A DNA stretch of 64,000 bases from Bathymodiolus japonicus methanotrophic gill symbiont (GTDB taxonomy: Bacteria; Pseudomonadota; Gammaproteobacteria; Methylococcales; Methylomonadaceae). This document shows, one piece after another, positions 43,217 to 54,297 of this stretch (within the stretch, counting starts at the first letter, position 1; the number at the start of each line of letters is the position of its first letter). The stretch spans positions 62,001-126,000 of the forward strand of contig NZ_BLYC01000005.1 of the NCBI RefSeq assembly GCF_019721995.1, read 5' to 3'. The translations under genes and the position numbers were made by a program. The notes below the pieces were generated by a model, which saw only the letters and a list, made by a program, of their open reading frames with translations, searched no databases and had not been told where the DNA came from.

Positions 43217-43815
43217 TTTTTCAATAGCTTGTCTATAGCACGAGTAAAATAAAAGCAGTACGGTGATCTAGAGTCTAAAACTCGATGTTCAAGTTTTTCC
43301 ATCCCATTGCCATCAAACTCTTACCTTCACCCAGCAGAACAATACTTTAATGATGCTGTTGGCCCTAAGCGCCCTAAATCTCTGCCAATCATATGTTTTC
43401 CTGATGGCATCAGTTGAAACACATCCTTTATTAATTCACCTAACTCTTTCAGCTTATCACCAGGATCTGGAAACTCTAGCAATGACGTGATGAACTCAAG
43501 CAGTACATCCATTTGAGACTTGCGCTGTAAGCTTCCTACGGTATACGCAGGTAGTTTGCTTTCAATGCGGGCTATTTGCTCTGTGTGAAGGAGAAGGCAA
43601 TGGTCAAACAAAAGACTCAGAATCAGGCCACGGCTTGATCCCTCTTCATCTAATTGTTTGGCCTCACGCCCCCATCCTTCATAAAGCTTCCAGTCCTCAA
43701 AGAAAACCTCAATCAGCCATCTCAACGTATAGGCTTGAATAATATCTTGTGTGCGCCAAGTCAGGTCTGTCGCCACTAAATAGCGATAGTCGTTTTCACC
43801 GTCATATTTTAAGGC

Positions 43816-44110
43816 TCAGGGAGTCGCTATTTTTGCGAAAGCTTGTTTTGGGCATCCCAGCCCAAGCAAGCAGCAAAAACTTAACGCGACCACTTATGCC
43901 TCCGGCGGCCCCGATTCGTCCTCGTCACCTCGTCCCGACCCAACAAGGGGTCGGAACATAGGCTCCAAATGACTTGACGCCGTGTCGGATGGCCTTTTAT
44001 TTTGTCTCCACCTTCGCTAACGCTCAGACTCCGACAAAACAACGGCCCTACGGCTATCGCGGACTAAAAATCTTCACTTCGCTTAGGCTACGTTTCCCTG
44101 ATTTTCAGCG
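43816..44110 (+). mobile_element. B element 8
   Basis: Starts TCAGGGAGTCGC (one substitution). Removal restores ISb attttaaggc-aatgacaaag. Its right part mixes the two B subtypes (tcttcacttcgc then ttaggctacg). Confidence 0.9.
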
Positions 44111-44513
44111 AATGACAAAGCGTTTTTTACTGTGAGAACTCACCTTCAATCGTGCACTGCTGACAGTCACTTTAATCTCTTTGCCGCCACGTACACGTAT
44201 TATCTGATCAATGCCTTTGTTAATCGAATTAAAGTAGCTCTCGACTGACCTTATTCTACCTCTATATTCAATTTTTTGGTTTTTACGTAATTGGCTAATC
44301 ACCTGCGAGCCTCCAGATTCTTTAGCGGCTTCGTCCATAAAGGCTTTTTCACCATACAGCGCATCAGCCAGTACGCCTTTAATTTTAATCAGGCTATGCG
44401 CAACTTTAAACTCTTTTAATAAGCCTAATGCAATCTCTGTTTTGGTCGGGTAGGCACTGTCACGTTCAGGCTTAATAGGCCGATCTTTTTTTGCTATACC
44501 GCTCTTTTTCAAC

Positions 44514-44772
44514 CGCTGTCAGCCCCGGACGGGCTGATAGTCTCCAGAAGGCGCAGGGAAATTTGCCAATCCGAAGTGCGCGATAGCGCGCGAGGGAGGC
44601 TAAAATTTTATCCCGAATAGCCGTAGAGCCATTTGTGGTAGCCATGACTGATCTGCTTTGTGCTCAGTCTGTGGCGGACGCAGGGCGGCTGGAGCATCTC
44701 CTATCGCTGCGTAGGTGAACGAATTACGGCGACAGGAGTCCCGGAATTTCGTGAGGTAGCATGGCGCGCCTG
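44514..44772 (-). mobile_element. C2 element 3
   Basis: 259 bp owing to one missing T. Removal restores ISb tttttcaac-cgtttatc. Confidence 0.9.
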
Positions 44773-45379
44773 CGTTTATCTTCTTTATCCCACTGCTTTA
44801 AGGCTGGATCCGGCATATAAAAGAAAAAACCGACAGGCACTGTAATGGATGAGGTAACTAGCAGCAATAATACTATCGTTTGTCCATTAACATACCCGCC
44901 GGAGCCTTTGTGTTTCTGCTTGTAAACCTTATAAATACGTTTTGTAGACTTAGATCGTGCTCGGTCTGATTCATCAAAGGCCAACACACCTTCAGTAATC
45001 CCATAACGTTTTAAAATTAAGACCACACTCACCCGTAGCAACCAGTCCCAGGGTATACTTGCTTTACGAAACACCTAGGATAATGCGGCTACTTTGCAAT
45101 CTCCAAGGCTTGCTCGCTCAAACTTAGCCCAGCAAACAAAGTTCATTAGCAGTATGCCCGTTAAACAAGTGCCCAACCAAGCGGCTTGAATCCGTGTCAA
45201 AGCGGCTCCGGGTTTTAGCTGATTGAGCGCATCATTTAAATCGTCAATATAGCTTTGGATAAAGGTGGCTGGGGCATTCATTAACATGGGCTTACACCGA
45301 TAAAATTACAACAACCTCAGAATACCTGATTTTACCTTCTCAATATCAAAAACTTGAACATCGAGTAAAAGGACACATT

Positions 45380-46307
45380 ATGCAAAAAACGCTGTTACTT
45401 ACGCTGAAAATCAGGGAAACGTAGCCTAAGCGAAGTGATGATTTTTAGTCCGCGATAGCCGTAGGGCCGTTGTTTTGTCGGAGTCTGAGCGTTAGCGAAG
45501 GTGGAGACAAAATAAAAGGCCATCCGACACGGCGTCAAGTCATTTGGAGCCTATGTTCCGACCCCTTGTTGGGTCGGGACGAGGTGACGAGGCCGAATCG
45601 GGGCCGCCGGAAGCATAAGTGGTCGCGTTAAGTTTTTGCTGCTTGCTTGGGCTGGGATGCCCAAAACAAGCTTTCGCAAAAATAGCGACTCCCCGATTGC
45701 TTTCCTATTCACTACTGTAAATATACAGGCGCAACCTGCCTCACCTGTATTGCAGCTAAATACGGATGGACTGCACGTGCAACTGCACTGGTCAGAAGTT
45801 GATAATGCTGCAGGTTATCGTTTGTCTTACGCCCCATACCCCTATCTGGGTTTAGCAACAATCAACAGTCTAGATATGGGTACTGAAACTGACTTTGCCA
45901 TAGATTTATGGCAAGGGGCGGCTTTCTATGTTGCATTACAAGCCTATGATGCACAAAACCAGAACAGCGACTATTCCAATATCGGCTTTTTGCAAATTCA
46001 GGAGCGGGATGCCAACTACCGGCTATACTGGCGCAAAGTCAGCAAGGAAGTCAGTGAGCATAGGTTTACCAGCAATGATTTTTTATATAATTTAAAGCCT
46101 AATGTTAGCGACTGCTTTGCCGGTCTCCTTAATGAACAAGCGCAATTCAGACAACTAGATGCGTTTAATCAGACGCGTAAATTACATCAGTTATCGGAGC
46201 TTATTTACGCCAGCGATGCTGACCATGAAGTTCAACAGGCATCACTTATTCAACGTGCCAATAACTTTTTAAGCCACACCCCGTCAACGGATGTGGCTTG
46301 TTACAGT
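45380..46307 (+). pseudogene. Secreted fibronectin-III-like protein, interrupted and truncated
   Basis: Removing B9 joins ATG-led codons MQKTLLL to IAFLFTTVNIQAQPASP, giving a signal peptide. A single FN3-like domain follows (HVQLHWSEVDNAAGYRLSY, then FYVALQAYDAQNQNSDYSNI), then a helical part ending DVACYS at C1 element 3. The remainder is lost. The B9 reading frame also offers an alternative TTG start in phase with the mature part. Confidence 0.8.
45402..45696 (-). mobile_element. B element 9
   Basis: Inserted seven codons into the FN3-like gene. Removal restores gttactta-ttgctttcc and the signal-peptide frame. Confidence 0.9.
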
Positions 46308-46449
46308 CAGGCGCGCCATGCTACCTCACGAAATTCCGGGACTCCTGTCGCCATAATTCGTTCACCTACGCAGCGGATGGGAGATGCCCTGAACGCCCTG
46401 CGTCCGCAACGACTACGCACAAAAGCCGCTTCGTCATTACTACCTCCGA

Positions 46450-47983
46450 CATCAGTGTTCCCCTATCAATTGATGCCGTGAGACTAACCTCGCCACAAGA
46501 GAGCTCATAAAGCACTGTAAAGACATTCCTGTTATTATTGCGTTTTGAACTGCCCGAATGGTATACGAGCTGATACGAGATATTCTTGCCTGGAAAAATA
46601 ATGGATTCACAAAACGATCTCGTTTTTGAGCCTGTTGCTGCCTTATCTCCAGAGCCTCGCTATATTTTTTATCCGATGGATGAATCAATTCTGGCTGTTG
46701 TGTTTTTGAAATCTCTTCAAACACGCGCATTAAATTATAGCTCATTGCAGTCAGGCGCATTTGATTTTCAAGTGAGCGGGTATTGGAAGACCAAGCTTTA
46801 GTTTCCTTGAAATTACTTTTAGTGTTATTGAATGTCTTTTCAATCGTCCATCGCTTGAAATACAGCATGGCAATGGTTCCAGGGTTAATAGTCATTGGCA
46901 AGGTTGTCACAAACCGGTGAAGTTTTCCGGTTTCTGGATCACGGTAATCCACCACGTTAAATTTGATGCCCTTGTTTTCGTACACACTGTATGCTTCAAC
47001 CCCTGTATTGATCTCATGGCGGGAGTCAAAAGGGATAGACTCAACCAGAGTCGCAATTGAATTTTCTTTTAGCATTGAAATCATGTAATTAGCATGTCGT
47101 TTCTGCCGATCCCACCAGACAAAGTCGGTGACGGCTTTATCGTAGACATAGAGATGTTTCTGAGAGCTGTTATTTCCCTTGTTTTGCTTTTCAATATGAT
47201 CTCGTAACACAGGTATTTCTTGATGCCTCTGAGTTCCGTTTGTCACCAGACAAAGAAATCTGAGCAACCCACTTCTGAGATTCAACGCGTAAATCCCCCC
47301 AGCCGCATAAACTTTCCCCTTGCTGTTTTTTTCAGTATGGCAGGCATGATCAATAAAATGTCCATCCGCTGCTTCTATGGTGTATTCGTCAAGTTCCGGG
47401 AATGCTTTAAGATAATCAATGCCTTGCGACAGCAGTGTTTCAGCGTGAAGATGATAGCTCTGCTGTTCAAATGCCTCAAGCATACTTGTTCGTCTATGCG
47501 ACTTCAGTGATTTAAAATACGTTGAGTGGGGAAGCAGCTGGCCATAAATCTGTTCATTGGTTTGGAGGAAATGGCGACCACTATCGACTACACTGATACA
47601 GCGTAATAACCCAAGGCGAATAAAGTCGATATCCTTCAACTCTGGGCATGAACGAGCCCACAAAGGATGACGCTCTGCTAACAGGGAACGTTCCATACTT
47701 TCATTGCAGTGTTGGTGAATATGTTCAGAGAGTGGTAGGTCTTTAAGCATGGGTGATATCCGTTTATGAGGTGATTAAAACGGAAATTTTTAGAAAAATT
47801 CTTTCGGCAATTGCAAGCTTTATTTGAAATTATTTGTTGTTTTTTTACGGTGCCTACAGAGTGTCTATTTGCTGTTATAAGTGATTAAAATCAAAAAGAT
47901 GGAAATATTCGAGTGGTGCTACCTTCAGGTAGGTTATAGGCTGCTTTGTTTAGGTACTTCTTCTTTCAATGGGAACACTGATG
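46450..47983 (-). mobile_element. ISa copy 7, complete (1,534 bp)
   Basis: Perfect 8-bp duplication acctccga (46442-46449 and 47984-47991), made of the last bases of C1 plus the first three of B10. It therefore inserted after both. Confidence 0.95.
46452..47750 (-). CDS. ISa transposase, intact
   Basis: 432 aa, differing from the 37354-38652 copy at one visible position (Ile for Ser in FEEISKTQ). DDE residues and the YREK box are intact. Likely a source of active transposase for the damaged ISa copies. Confidence 0.93.
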   Translation of the reverse strand: MLKDLPLSEHIHQHCNESMERSLLAERHPLWARSCPELKDIDFIRLGLLRCISVVDSGRHFLQTNEQIYGQLLPHSTYFKSLKSHRRTSMLEAFEQQSYHLHAETLLSQGIDYLKAFPELDEYTIEAADGHFIDHACHTEKNSKGKVYAAGGIYALNLRSGLLRFLCLVTNGTQRHQEIPVLRDHIEKQNKGNNSSQKHLYVYDKAVTDFVWWDRQKRHANYMISMLKENSIATLVESIPFDSRHEINTGVEAYSVYENKGIKFNVVDYRDPETGKLHRFVTTLPMTINPGTIAMLYFKRWTIEKTFNNTKSNFKETKAWSSNTRSLENQMRLTAMSYNLMRVFEEISKTQQPELIHPSDKKYSEALEIRQQQAQKRDRFVNPLFFQARISRISSYTIRAVQNAIITGMSLQCFMSSLVARLVSRHQLIGEH

Positions 47984-47988
47984 ACCTC

Positions 47989-48543
47989 CGATGAAAATCA
48001 GGGAAACGGAGCCTAAGCGAAGTGATGATTTTTAGTCCGCGATAGCCGTAGGGCCGTTATTTTGTCGGAGTCTGAGCGTTAGCGAAGGTGGAGACAAAAT
48101 AAAAGGCCATCCGACACGGCGTCAAGTCATTTGGAGCCTATGTTCCGACCCCTTGTTGGGTCGGGACGAGGTGACGAGGACGAATCGGGGCCGCCGGAGG
48201 CATAAGTGGTCGCGTTAAGTTTTTGCTGCCGCTGTCAGCCCCGGACGGGCTGATAGTCTCCAGAAGGCGCAGGGAAATTTGCCAATCCGAAGTGCGCGAT
48301 AGCGCGCGAGGGAGGCTAAAATTTTATCCCGAATAGCCGTAGAGCCATTTGTGGTAGCCATGACTGAGCTGCTTTGTGCTCAGTCTGTGGCGGACGCAGG
48401 GCGGCTGGAGCATCTCCTATTCGCTGCGTAGGTGAACGAATTACGGCGACAGGAGTCCCGGAATTTCGTGAGGTAGCATGGCGCGCCTGTTGCTTGGGCT
48501 GGGATGCCAAAAACAAGCTTTCGCAAAAATAGCGACTCCCCAA
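47989..48543 (-). mobile_element. B element 10, split by C2
   Basis: 555 bp; 295 bp after subtracting C2. Removal rejoins C1 tacctc-actggctgg exactly. Confidence 0.9.
48230..48489 (-). mobile_element. C2 element 4 inside B10
   Basis: Removal restores B sequence tttttgctgc-ttgcttggg. Shows that C2 uses B as a target. Confidence 0.9.
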
Positions 48544-48715
48544 ACTGGCTGGACGGCTATTCGGAATGCAATTCTTGCTCCTCTCGCGTGCTGCTAGCAC
48601 ACGTCGAATCAGCGAATTGCCCTGTCGCCTATCAGGGACTAAAAATCACCACTTCGCTAACCTATCTTCGTGACATATACAGTCAATTTCCCATTATTTC
48701 AATGAGTTAGATTTT

Positions 48716-50894
48716 TCAATCGGCCCCAGTTGGCACTACAGGTTTCATATCAACGATCGTTTTAACTTTTCCAATCGGGTCGGGGTTAATATTCAACGCA
48801 GTGTATATTTGTTTTTGTCTGGTTTCTGCTTTGCTTGTGGTTCGCAGGTGAATGATTGTATCGTTATCCGTGGGTAAAGTAATGGTCATGCGTTGCTGGG
48901 TCGACATCCTGTTGCGAATGCTTTCCCAGCTTAGATGGATGTCCTGCAATCTAAGTTGATAACGCAGTACATGTACCAGGTGGTAAGCTAATAATGTGAT
49001 GAATAGGTGTCCGGTAACCCGCTCTTCTTTTTTGTGATAGACAGGGCGCAAGCCTAGCTCGGTTTTCAGGCTTCTAAAGGTCGCTTCAATCTCAGTCAGC
49101 ATGGTATAGGTTAGCCATAACTGTTCTTCCGACCAGTCAGGGATATTCGTTCTTAGGCAGTAAACACCACAGTGCTTATCTTTTTGGTCACTTTCAGGTT
49201 TACGTTGCCATTCTATACCGATGGCTTTGTTTTTTTTGTCATCCGCGATAACGTTAATGGTGTAATCTGCAGCAACACGGCTATGTTTTTCACGTAGTCG
49301 TCCGATACGTTCCAGTATTTTGTCGTATTTTTTAAGGGTGCCTTTTTTGCTCAGACCTGTGTGCAGTTTTTCCAGGGCCTCTTCCAGACGAGCATGGAAG
49401 CGATTACGGATACCTTGTTCTTTTTTTGCTTTTTGTTCTGAATGACAATAGAGTCGGGTTTCCCCGGTTTCTTGATCAACTTCACGATAAACAACAACAT
49501 TGCTGTCCCGGGTATCCCTGACCGCTACCGGAGTTTTCTGATCTCTTGGGTTTTTTACATGTTGTTCTCGACTGACAACGAGATAATGATAATCTTGTTC
49601 GATTAACCAGGCAATATTGTCAGCGCTGGCAATGCCGGCATCCATGATAACCACCGGCTTTATTTGATGAAAGGGATCCTTGTCTCGCAGTTCGTCAAGC
49701 ATCAGTTTCAAGGTCGCGGGCTCACTGGCGTTGCCGGGAAAAACCTGACTACTCAATGGAAAGCCGTCACCATCCAGAACCAGCCCCAGAGTAACCAACG
49801 GGCAATCAGTGCGTTTCTCTTTAGAGCGACCGAATTTCGCTTTCGGGTTTCGGGCGCACTGGCCTTCAAAATAAGTATTGGTCAGATCGTACAATACAAT
49901 CTTGCGGTTTAAATTGAACAACGTCTGCTCTCGGTCAGCCAGAAAATATTCAAGAGTTGCCTGATGTTTGAGTAGCTTGTCACTGACTGTATATAATCGC
50001 GTCAGGCTGGTGTTACCGTAGTCATGACCCAGTAATTCGCCCAGGCCTGTTCGATTTTGCAACCAGTCATGTGTTTGCAGTTCACTGCCGGGTGAAACCA
50101 TACGTCCTATGATAGTGCCCAGGGCCGTCGCCGTATCTACTTTATTAAAGCCCAGCGCCATGAGTTTTTCGTCTAGCTGTAACTGCTGTGCGGCATGCAG
50201 TGCCAGGGTTTCAACACCAATACTACGGGCATTAATGGCTTCGACATGATTAATATCGACATGATGAAAATCTCGCGTTGTTGTTTTTGAATCTAGCGGT
50301 TGTGACAGTTTTGCAGTCATCAGTGAGCTATAGCGCTGGGCTGTTGCTTCCAGAAGTTGATTTAAATCATCGGCTAAATTGAATAGCTCTTCCTGATGTG
50401 GTTCCAAACCTTGCTGTAATTGTTCGATTCTGGCCGTCAGCAAGGGCCAGTACTTTTTATCAATCGTAAAGTCCGCACCTATATTGAGCAATGTACGTTG
50501 CTTGACTTGTTTTCCTATACGCACAGATTCTACAATGCGGTAAGTGAAATAAGCTGAGCCGTCTTTTCGGGGAGTCGCTATTTTTGCGAAAGCTTGTTTT
50601 GGGCATCCCAGCCCAAGCAAGCAGCAAAAACTTAACGCGACCACTTATGCCTCCGGCGGCCCCGATTCGTCCTCGTCACCTCGTCCCGACCCAACAAGGG
50701 GTCGGAACATAGGCTCCAAATGACTTGACGCCGTGTCGGATGGCCTTTTATTTTGTCTCCACCTTCGCTAACGCTCAGACTCCGACAAAACAACGGCCCT
50801 ACGGCTATCGCGGACTAAAAATCTTCACTTCGCTAAAGCTCCGTTTCCAGGATTTTCAGCGAAGGCTTTTTGTTTTGGTTCTTCGAATATACAT
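48716..50894 (-). pseudogene. IS1634-family transposase, interrupted by B11
   Basis: Native start at 50894 (MYIRRTKTKSL); B11 sits after about 11 codons, and its removal gives KDGSAYFTYRIVESVRIGK in frame. Conserved DDE features follow (LYDLTNTYFEG; VVIMDAGIASADNIAWL; EIEATFRSLKTELGLRPVYH). From a GTG within B11 (50642-50644) a 642-codon frame runs through the whole catalytic part, so activity may not be abolished. Confidence 0.85.
50567..50861 (+). mobile_element. B element 11
   Basis: Removal restores gccgtcttt-aaggctttttg and the transposase frame. No duplication. Confidence 0.9.
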
Positions 50895-51604
50895 ACCACT
50901 AGCATCGGTGAAAAATCAGGGAAAATCAAAGGTCAGAGCAAGTTAAGATGGCACTACAGAGACCCTCAAAAAAAACACCATTGATTCTAAAGGGATTTTT
51001 ACGATGAATTTTTAATGCGAATTATAAATCAATGACTTGAAGAGATAAAAGTGACGAAGATAGGTTAAAGACCTACCACTCTCTGAACATATTCACCAAC
51101 ACTGCAATGAAAGTATGGAACGTGCCCTGTTAGCAGAGCGTCATCCTTTGTGGTCTCGTTCATGCCCAGAGTTGAAGGATATCGACTTTATTCGCCTTGG
51201 GTTATTACGCTGTATCAGTGTAGTCGATAGTGGTCGCCATTTCCTCCAAACCAATGAACAGATTTATGGCCAGCTGCTTCCCCACTCAACGTATTTTAAA
51301 TCACTGAAGTCGCATAGACGAACAAGTATGCTTGAGGCATTTGAACAGCAGAGCTACCATCTTCACTCTGAAACACTGCTATCGCAAGACATTGATTATC
51401 TTAAAGCATTACCGGAACTTGACGAATACACCATAGAAGCAGCGGATGGACATTTTATTGATCATGCCTGCCATACTGAAAAAAACAGTAAGGGGAAAGT
51501 TTATGCGGCCGGGGGGATTTACGCGTTGAATCTCAGAAGTGGGTTGCTCAGATTTCTTTGTCTGGTGACAAACGGAACTCAGAGACATCAAGAAATACCT
51601 GTGT

Positions 51605-51899
51605 TCGGGGAGTCGCTATTTTTGCGAAAGCTTGTTTTGGGCATCCCAGCCCAAGCAAGCAGCAAAAACTTAACGCGACCACTTATGCCTCCGGCGGCCC
51701 CGATTCGTCCTCGTCACCTCGTCCCGACCCAACAAGGGGTCGGAACATAGGCTCCAAATGACTTGACGCCGTGTCGGATGGCCTTTTATTTTGTCTCCAC
51801 CTTCGCTAACGCTCAGACTCCGACAAAACAACGGCCCTACGGCTATCGCGGACTAAAAATCTTCACTTCGCTAAAGCTCCGTTTCCAGGATTTTCAGCG
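51605..51899 (+). mobile_element. B element 12
   Basis: Removal restores ISa cctgtgt-tacgagatc. Confidence 0.9.
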
Positions 51900-52649
51900 T
51901 ACGAGATCATATTGAAAAGCAAAACAAGGGAAATAACAGCTCTCAGAAACATCTCTATGTCTACGATAAAGCCGTCACCGACTTTGTCTGGTGGGATCGG
52001 CAGAAACGACATGCTAATTACATGATTTCAATGCTAAAAGAAAATTCAATTGCGACTCTGGTTGAGTCTATCCCTTTTGACTCCCAGCATGAGATCAATA
52101 CAGGAGTTGAAGCATACAGTGTGTACGAAAACAAGGGCATCAAATTTAACGTTGTGGATTACCGTGATCCAGAAACCGGAAAACTTCACCGGTTTGTGAC
52201 AACCTTGCCAATGACTATTAACCCTGGAACCATTGCCATGCTGTATTTCAAGCGATGGACGATTGAAAAGACATTCAATAACACTAAAAGTAATTTCAAG
52301 GAAACTAAAGCTTGGTCTTCCAATACCCGCTCACTTGAAAATCAAATGCGCCTGACTGCAATGAGCTATAATTTAATGCGCGTGTTTGAAGAGATTTCAA
52401 AAACACAACAGCCAGAATTGATTCATCCATCGGATAAAAAATATAGCGAGGCTCTGGAGATAAGGCAGCAACAGGCTCAAAAACGAGATCGTTTTGTGAA
52501 TCCATTATTTTTCCAGGCAAGAATATCTCGTATCAGCTCGTATACCATTCGGGCAGTTCAAAACGCAATAATAACAGGAATGTCTTTACAGTGCTTTATG
52601 AGCTCTCTTGTGGCGAGGTTAGTTTCACGGCCTCAATTGATAGGGGAAC

Positions 52650-52929
52650 CAGGCGCGCCATGCTACCTCACGAAATTCTGGGACTCCTGTCGCCATAATT
52701 CGTTCACCTACGCAGCGGATGGGAGATGCCCTGAACGCCCTGCGTCCGCAACGACTACGCACAAAAGCCGCTTCGTCATTACTACCTCACTGGCTGGACG
52801 GCTATTCGGAATGCAATTCTTGCTCCTCTCGCGTGCTGCTAGCACACGTCGAATCAGCGAATTGCCCTGTCGCCTATCAGGGACTAAAAATCACCACTTC
52901 GCTAAGCTCCGTTTCCATGATTTTCAGCG
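52650..52929 (+). mobile_element. C1 element 4
   Basis: Inserted within the ISa terminus. Removal restores ggggaac-actgatg exactly. Confidence 0.9.
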
Positions 52930-53105
52930 ACTGATGTGTTATCTACAACATTAGGGAGACTTATGAATAATTTTATCAATATACCCAAAGAAAAAGACAC
53001 ATACATTATCGACCAGAAAGAAATCACCATAAAAGGCATCCCAGCTTTAAAGCAGCACTGGAGATGGGATGGAATCATTGTCGACAGCCTGATTTTCAAC
53101 AGTTC

Positions 53106-54034
53106 TGAATTCGTATAATAAGTGCATAACCCTCTGCAAGTATTGGCTAGACTAACACCTGTTGAATTAAGACAAGACATAGGTGTAAAGTAAACAGCTA
53201 CCAAACAATTTACAGAGGCTACAAATGAGCTATACACACCTATGTCCTGAAGAAAGATATTATATAGAAATTGAATTAAAAAAGGGAACTTCACAGAATA
53301 AAATAGCAGAAGCCTTAGAACGAAGCCAAAGCAATATTTCACGCGAGATTAAACGCAATACAGGTCAAAGAGGCTACAGGCATAAACAAGCAGAAGATTT
53401 TGCCCAAGAACGACACAAAAACAAGCCTAAAGAGGTTAAATTAACGGATGAAATAAAAGGCATTGTTAATGTTCGCATTGAGGATGACTGGAGTCCTGAG
53501 CAGATTGCAGGGCGGTTAAAACAAGAAGGTATAATTAGTCTTCATCATGAAACAATCTACCAGCATATTCTGGCGGACAAAAAGGCAGGGGGTGAACTAT
53601 ACAAGCATCTTCGGCATCAGAACAAAACCTATCGCAAGCGGTATGGGTCAGCCCATAATAGGACAGGAATCCCTAATAGAGTCGATATAGATGAGCGTCC
53701 TGAAGAGGTCAACAACCGTAAGCGTATAGGTGATTGGGAGGCAGATACAATCATTGGGAAAAATCACAAAGGGGCGATTGTAACGTTGGATGAGCGAGTC
53801 TCTAAATTACGGTTGGCCTTCCCTTTAGCGGGGAAAAAGGCTCAATATGTATTAGACGCAACTATTTTAATGCTTGATCCTATAAAAAGCTTTGTTAAAA
53901 CAATTACTTTTGATAACGGGAAAGAGTCGCCCTAAAAAGTGTCTCAATTACAAAACACCTTATGAGGTATTTGAAGAGCTGACTGGGATAGATATGAAAA
54001 ATTTATTGGGTTATGTACTTATGACTTGAATTCA
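53106..54034 (+). mobile_element. IS30-like element, internally deleted
   Basis: Inverted ends tgaattcgtataataagtgc and the complement of acataa..gacttgaattca. At 929 bp it is shorter than usual IS30 elements (about 1.0-1.2 kb). Confidence 0.8.
53225..54028 (+). pseudogene. IS30-family transposase with internal deletion
   Basis: The N-terminal HTH (NKIAEALERSQSNISREIKR) and first catalytic part (GDWEADTIIGKNHKGAIVTL; FVKTITFDNGKE) are normal. Then the frame breaks at 53930, and a short C-terminal piece CLNYKTPYEVFEELTG follows. Sequence encoding the last catalytic Glu region is missing. Confidence 0.85.
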
Positions 54035-54247
54035 GGAGTAAAGATGTTGCCCATCTTGGCGATAATGAATCCCTGCAGTTATTTATTAATGAGCACAGTG
54101 ATATCAAAGTAAAAGGCAGTGTGACATTCAAGCGCAACTCAAACGGTTATTGCTTTGTAAATTTCAATTTTGAAGTCGAGTAAAGCAGCCCGACTCACTA
54201 TAAACAAATTACAGTCTCAGAAGCTGTATTCAGTTTTCTACAAGCAT

Positions 54248-54276
54248 AAAAAAAGGTCGCATATAGCGGCCTTTTT
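54248..54276. terminator. Bidirectional terminator before htpG stop
   Basis: aaaaaggtcgc-atat-agcggcctttttcc: an 8-bp stem (one G-T pair) with A run before and T run after. It serves the convergent small gene and htpG. Confidence 0.7.
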
Positions 54277-54297
54277 CCAATCAGTTAAAGCAAGAGG

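Larger units (their letters stand above)
43327..45287 (-). pseudogene. ISb transposase, interrupted and with a nonsense codon
   Basis: Start ATG at 45287. A TAG replaces the Trp of AALSWVFRK (about 45076), C2 cuts at 44514-44772 and B8 at 43816-44110. The C-terminal part with YREK and EGWGREAKQ is in frame, unlike in ISb copy 2. Confidence 0.87.
43280..45366 (-). mobile_element. ISb copy 3, carrying B8 and C2
   Basis: Both ends present; aaa on both flanks may be a 3-bp duplication. Removing the IS rebuilds tctaaaaggacacattatg, a plausible ribosome site for the downstream gene. Minus B8 and C2 it is about 1,533 bp. Confidence 0.88.
46308..48660 (+). mobile_element. C1 element 3, split by B10 and ISa, 3' end missing
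   Basis: Left part 46308-46446, right part 48544-48660. B10 had inserted at tacctc-actggctgg before ISa entered at the C1/B boundary. The last 25 or so bases of C1 are replaced by the start of ISc. Confidence 0.87.
48658..51067 (-). mobile_element. ISc (IS1634-like), carrying B11
   Basis: Ends taacctatcttcgtgac and gtgacgaagataggtta. About 2.1 kb without B11. Flanked by C1 on the left and an ISa fragment on the right, so the target is not preserved. Related to the MITE at 32620-32946. Confidence 0.85.
51068..52934 (+). pseudogene. ISa transposase, interrupted by B12 and C1
   Basis: The start codon is lost. The frame is cut at the Val-Leu-Arg of IPVLRDH by B12, and the C-terminal DDE part follows from about 51900. 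C1 replaces the final codons. Confidence 0.87.
51068..52936 (+). mobile_element. ISa copy 8, left part missing, carrying B12 and C1
   Basis: Begins inside the transposase (codons for LKDLPL without the ATG) at the ISc junction and runs to the right terminus at 52936, which is split by C1. Confidence 0.88.
52963..54183 (+). pseudogene. Small hypothetical protein split by an IS30-like element
   Basis: The N-terminal part from the ATG at 52963 (agggaga upstream) reads MNNFINIPKEKDTYIIDQKE through IFNSS. After the IS the frame resumes SKDVAHLGDNESLQLFINEH and ends NFEVE-stop at 54183. The whole would be about 100 residues. I do not recognise the family. Confidence 0.6.

Noticed and set aside
48716-50644. 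A 642-aa IS1634 transposase as a natural gene
   Set aside because: Its first 25 or so residues come from B element 11; the native start is at 50894 on the other side of the insertion.
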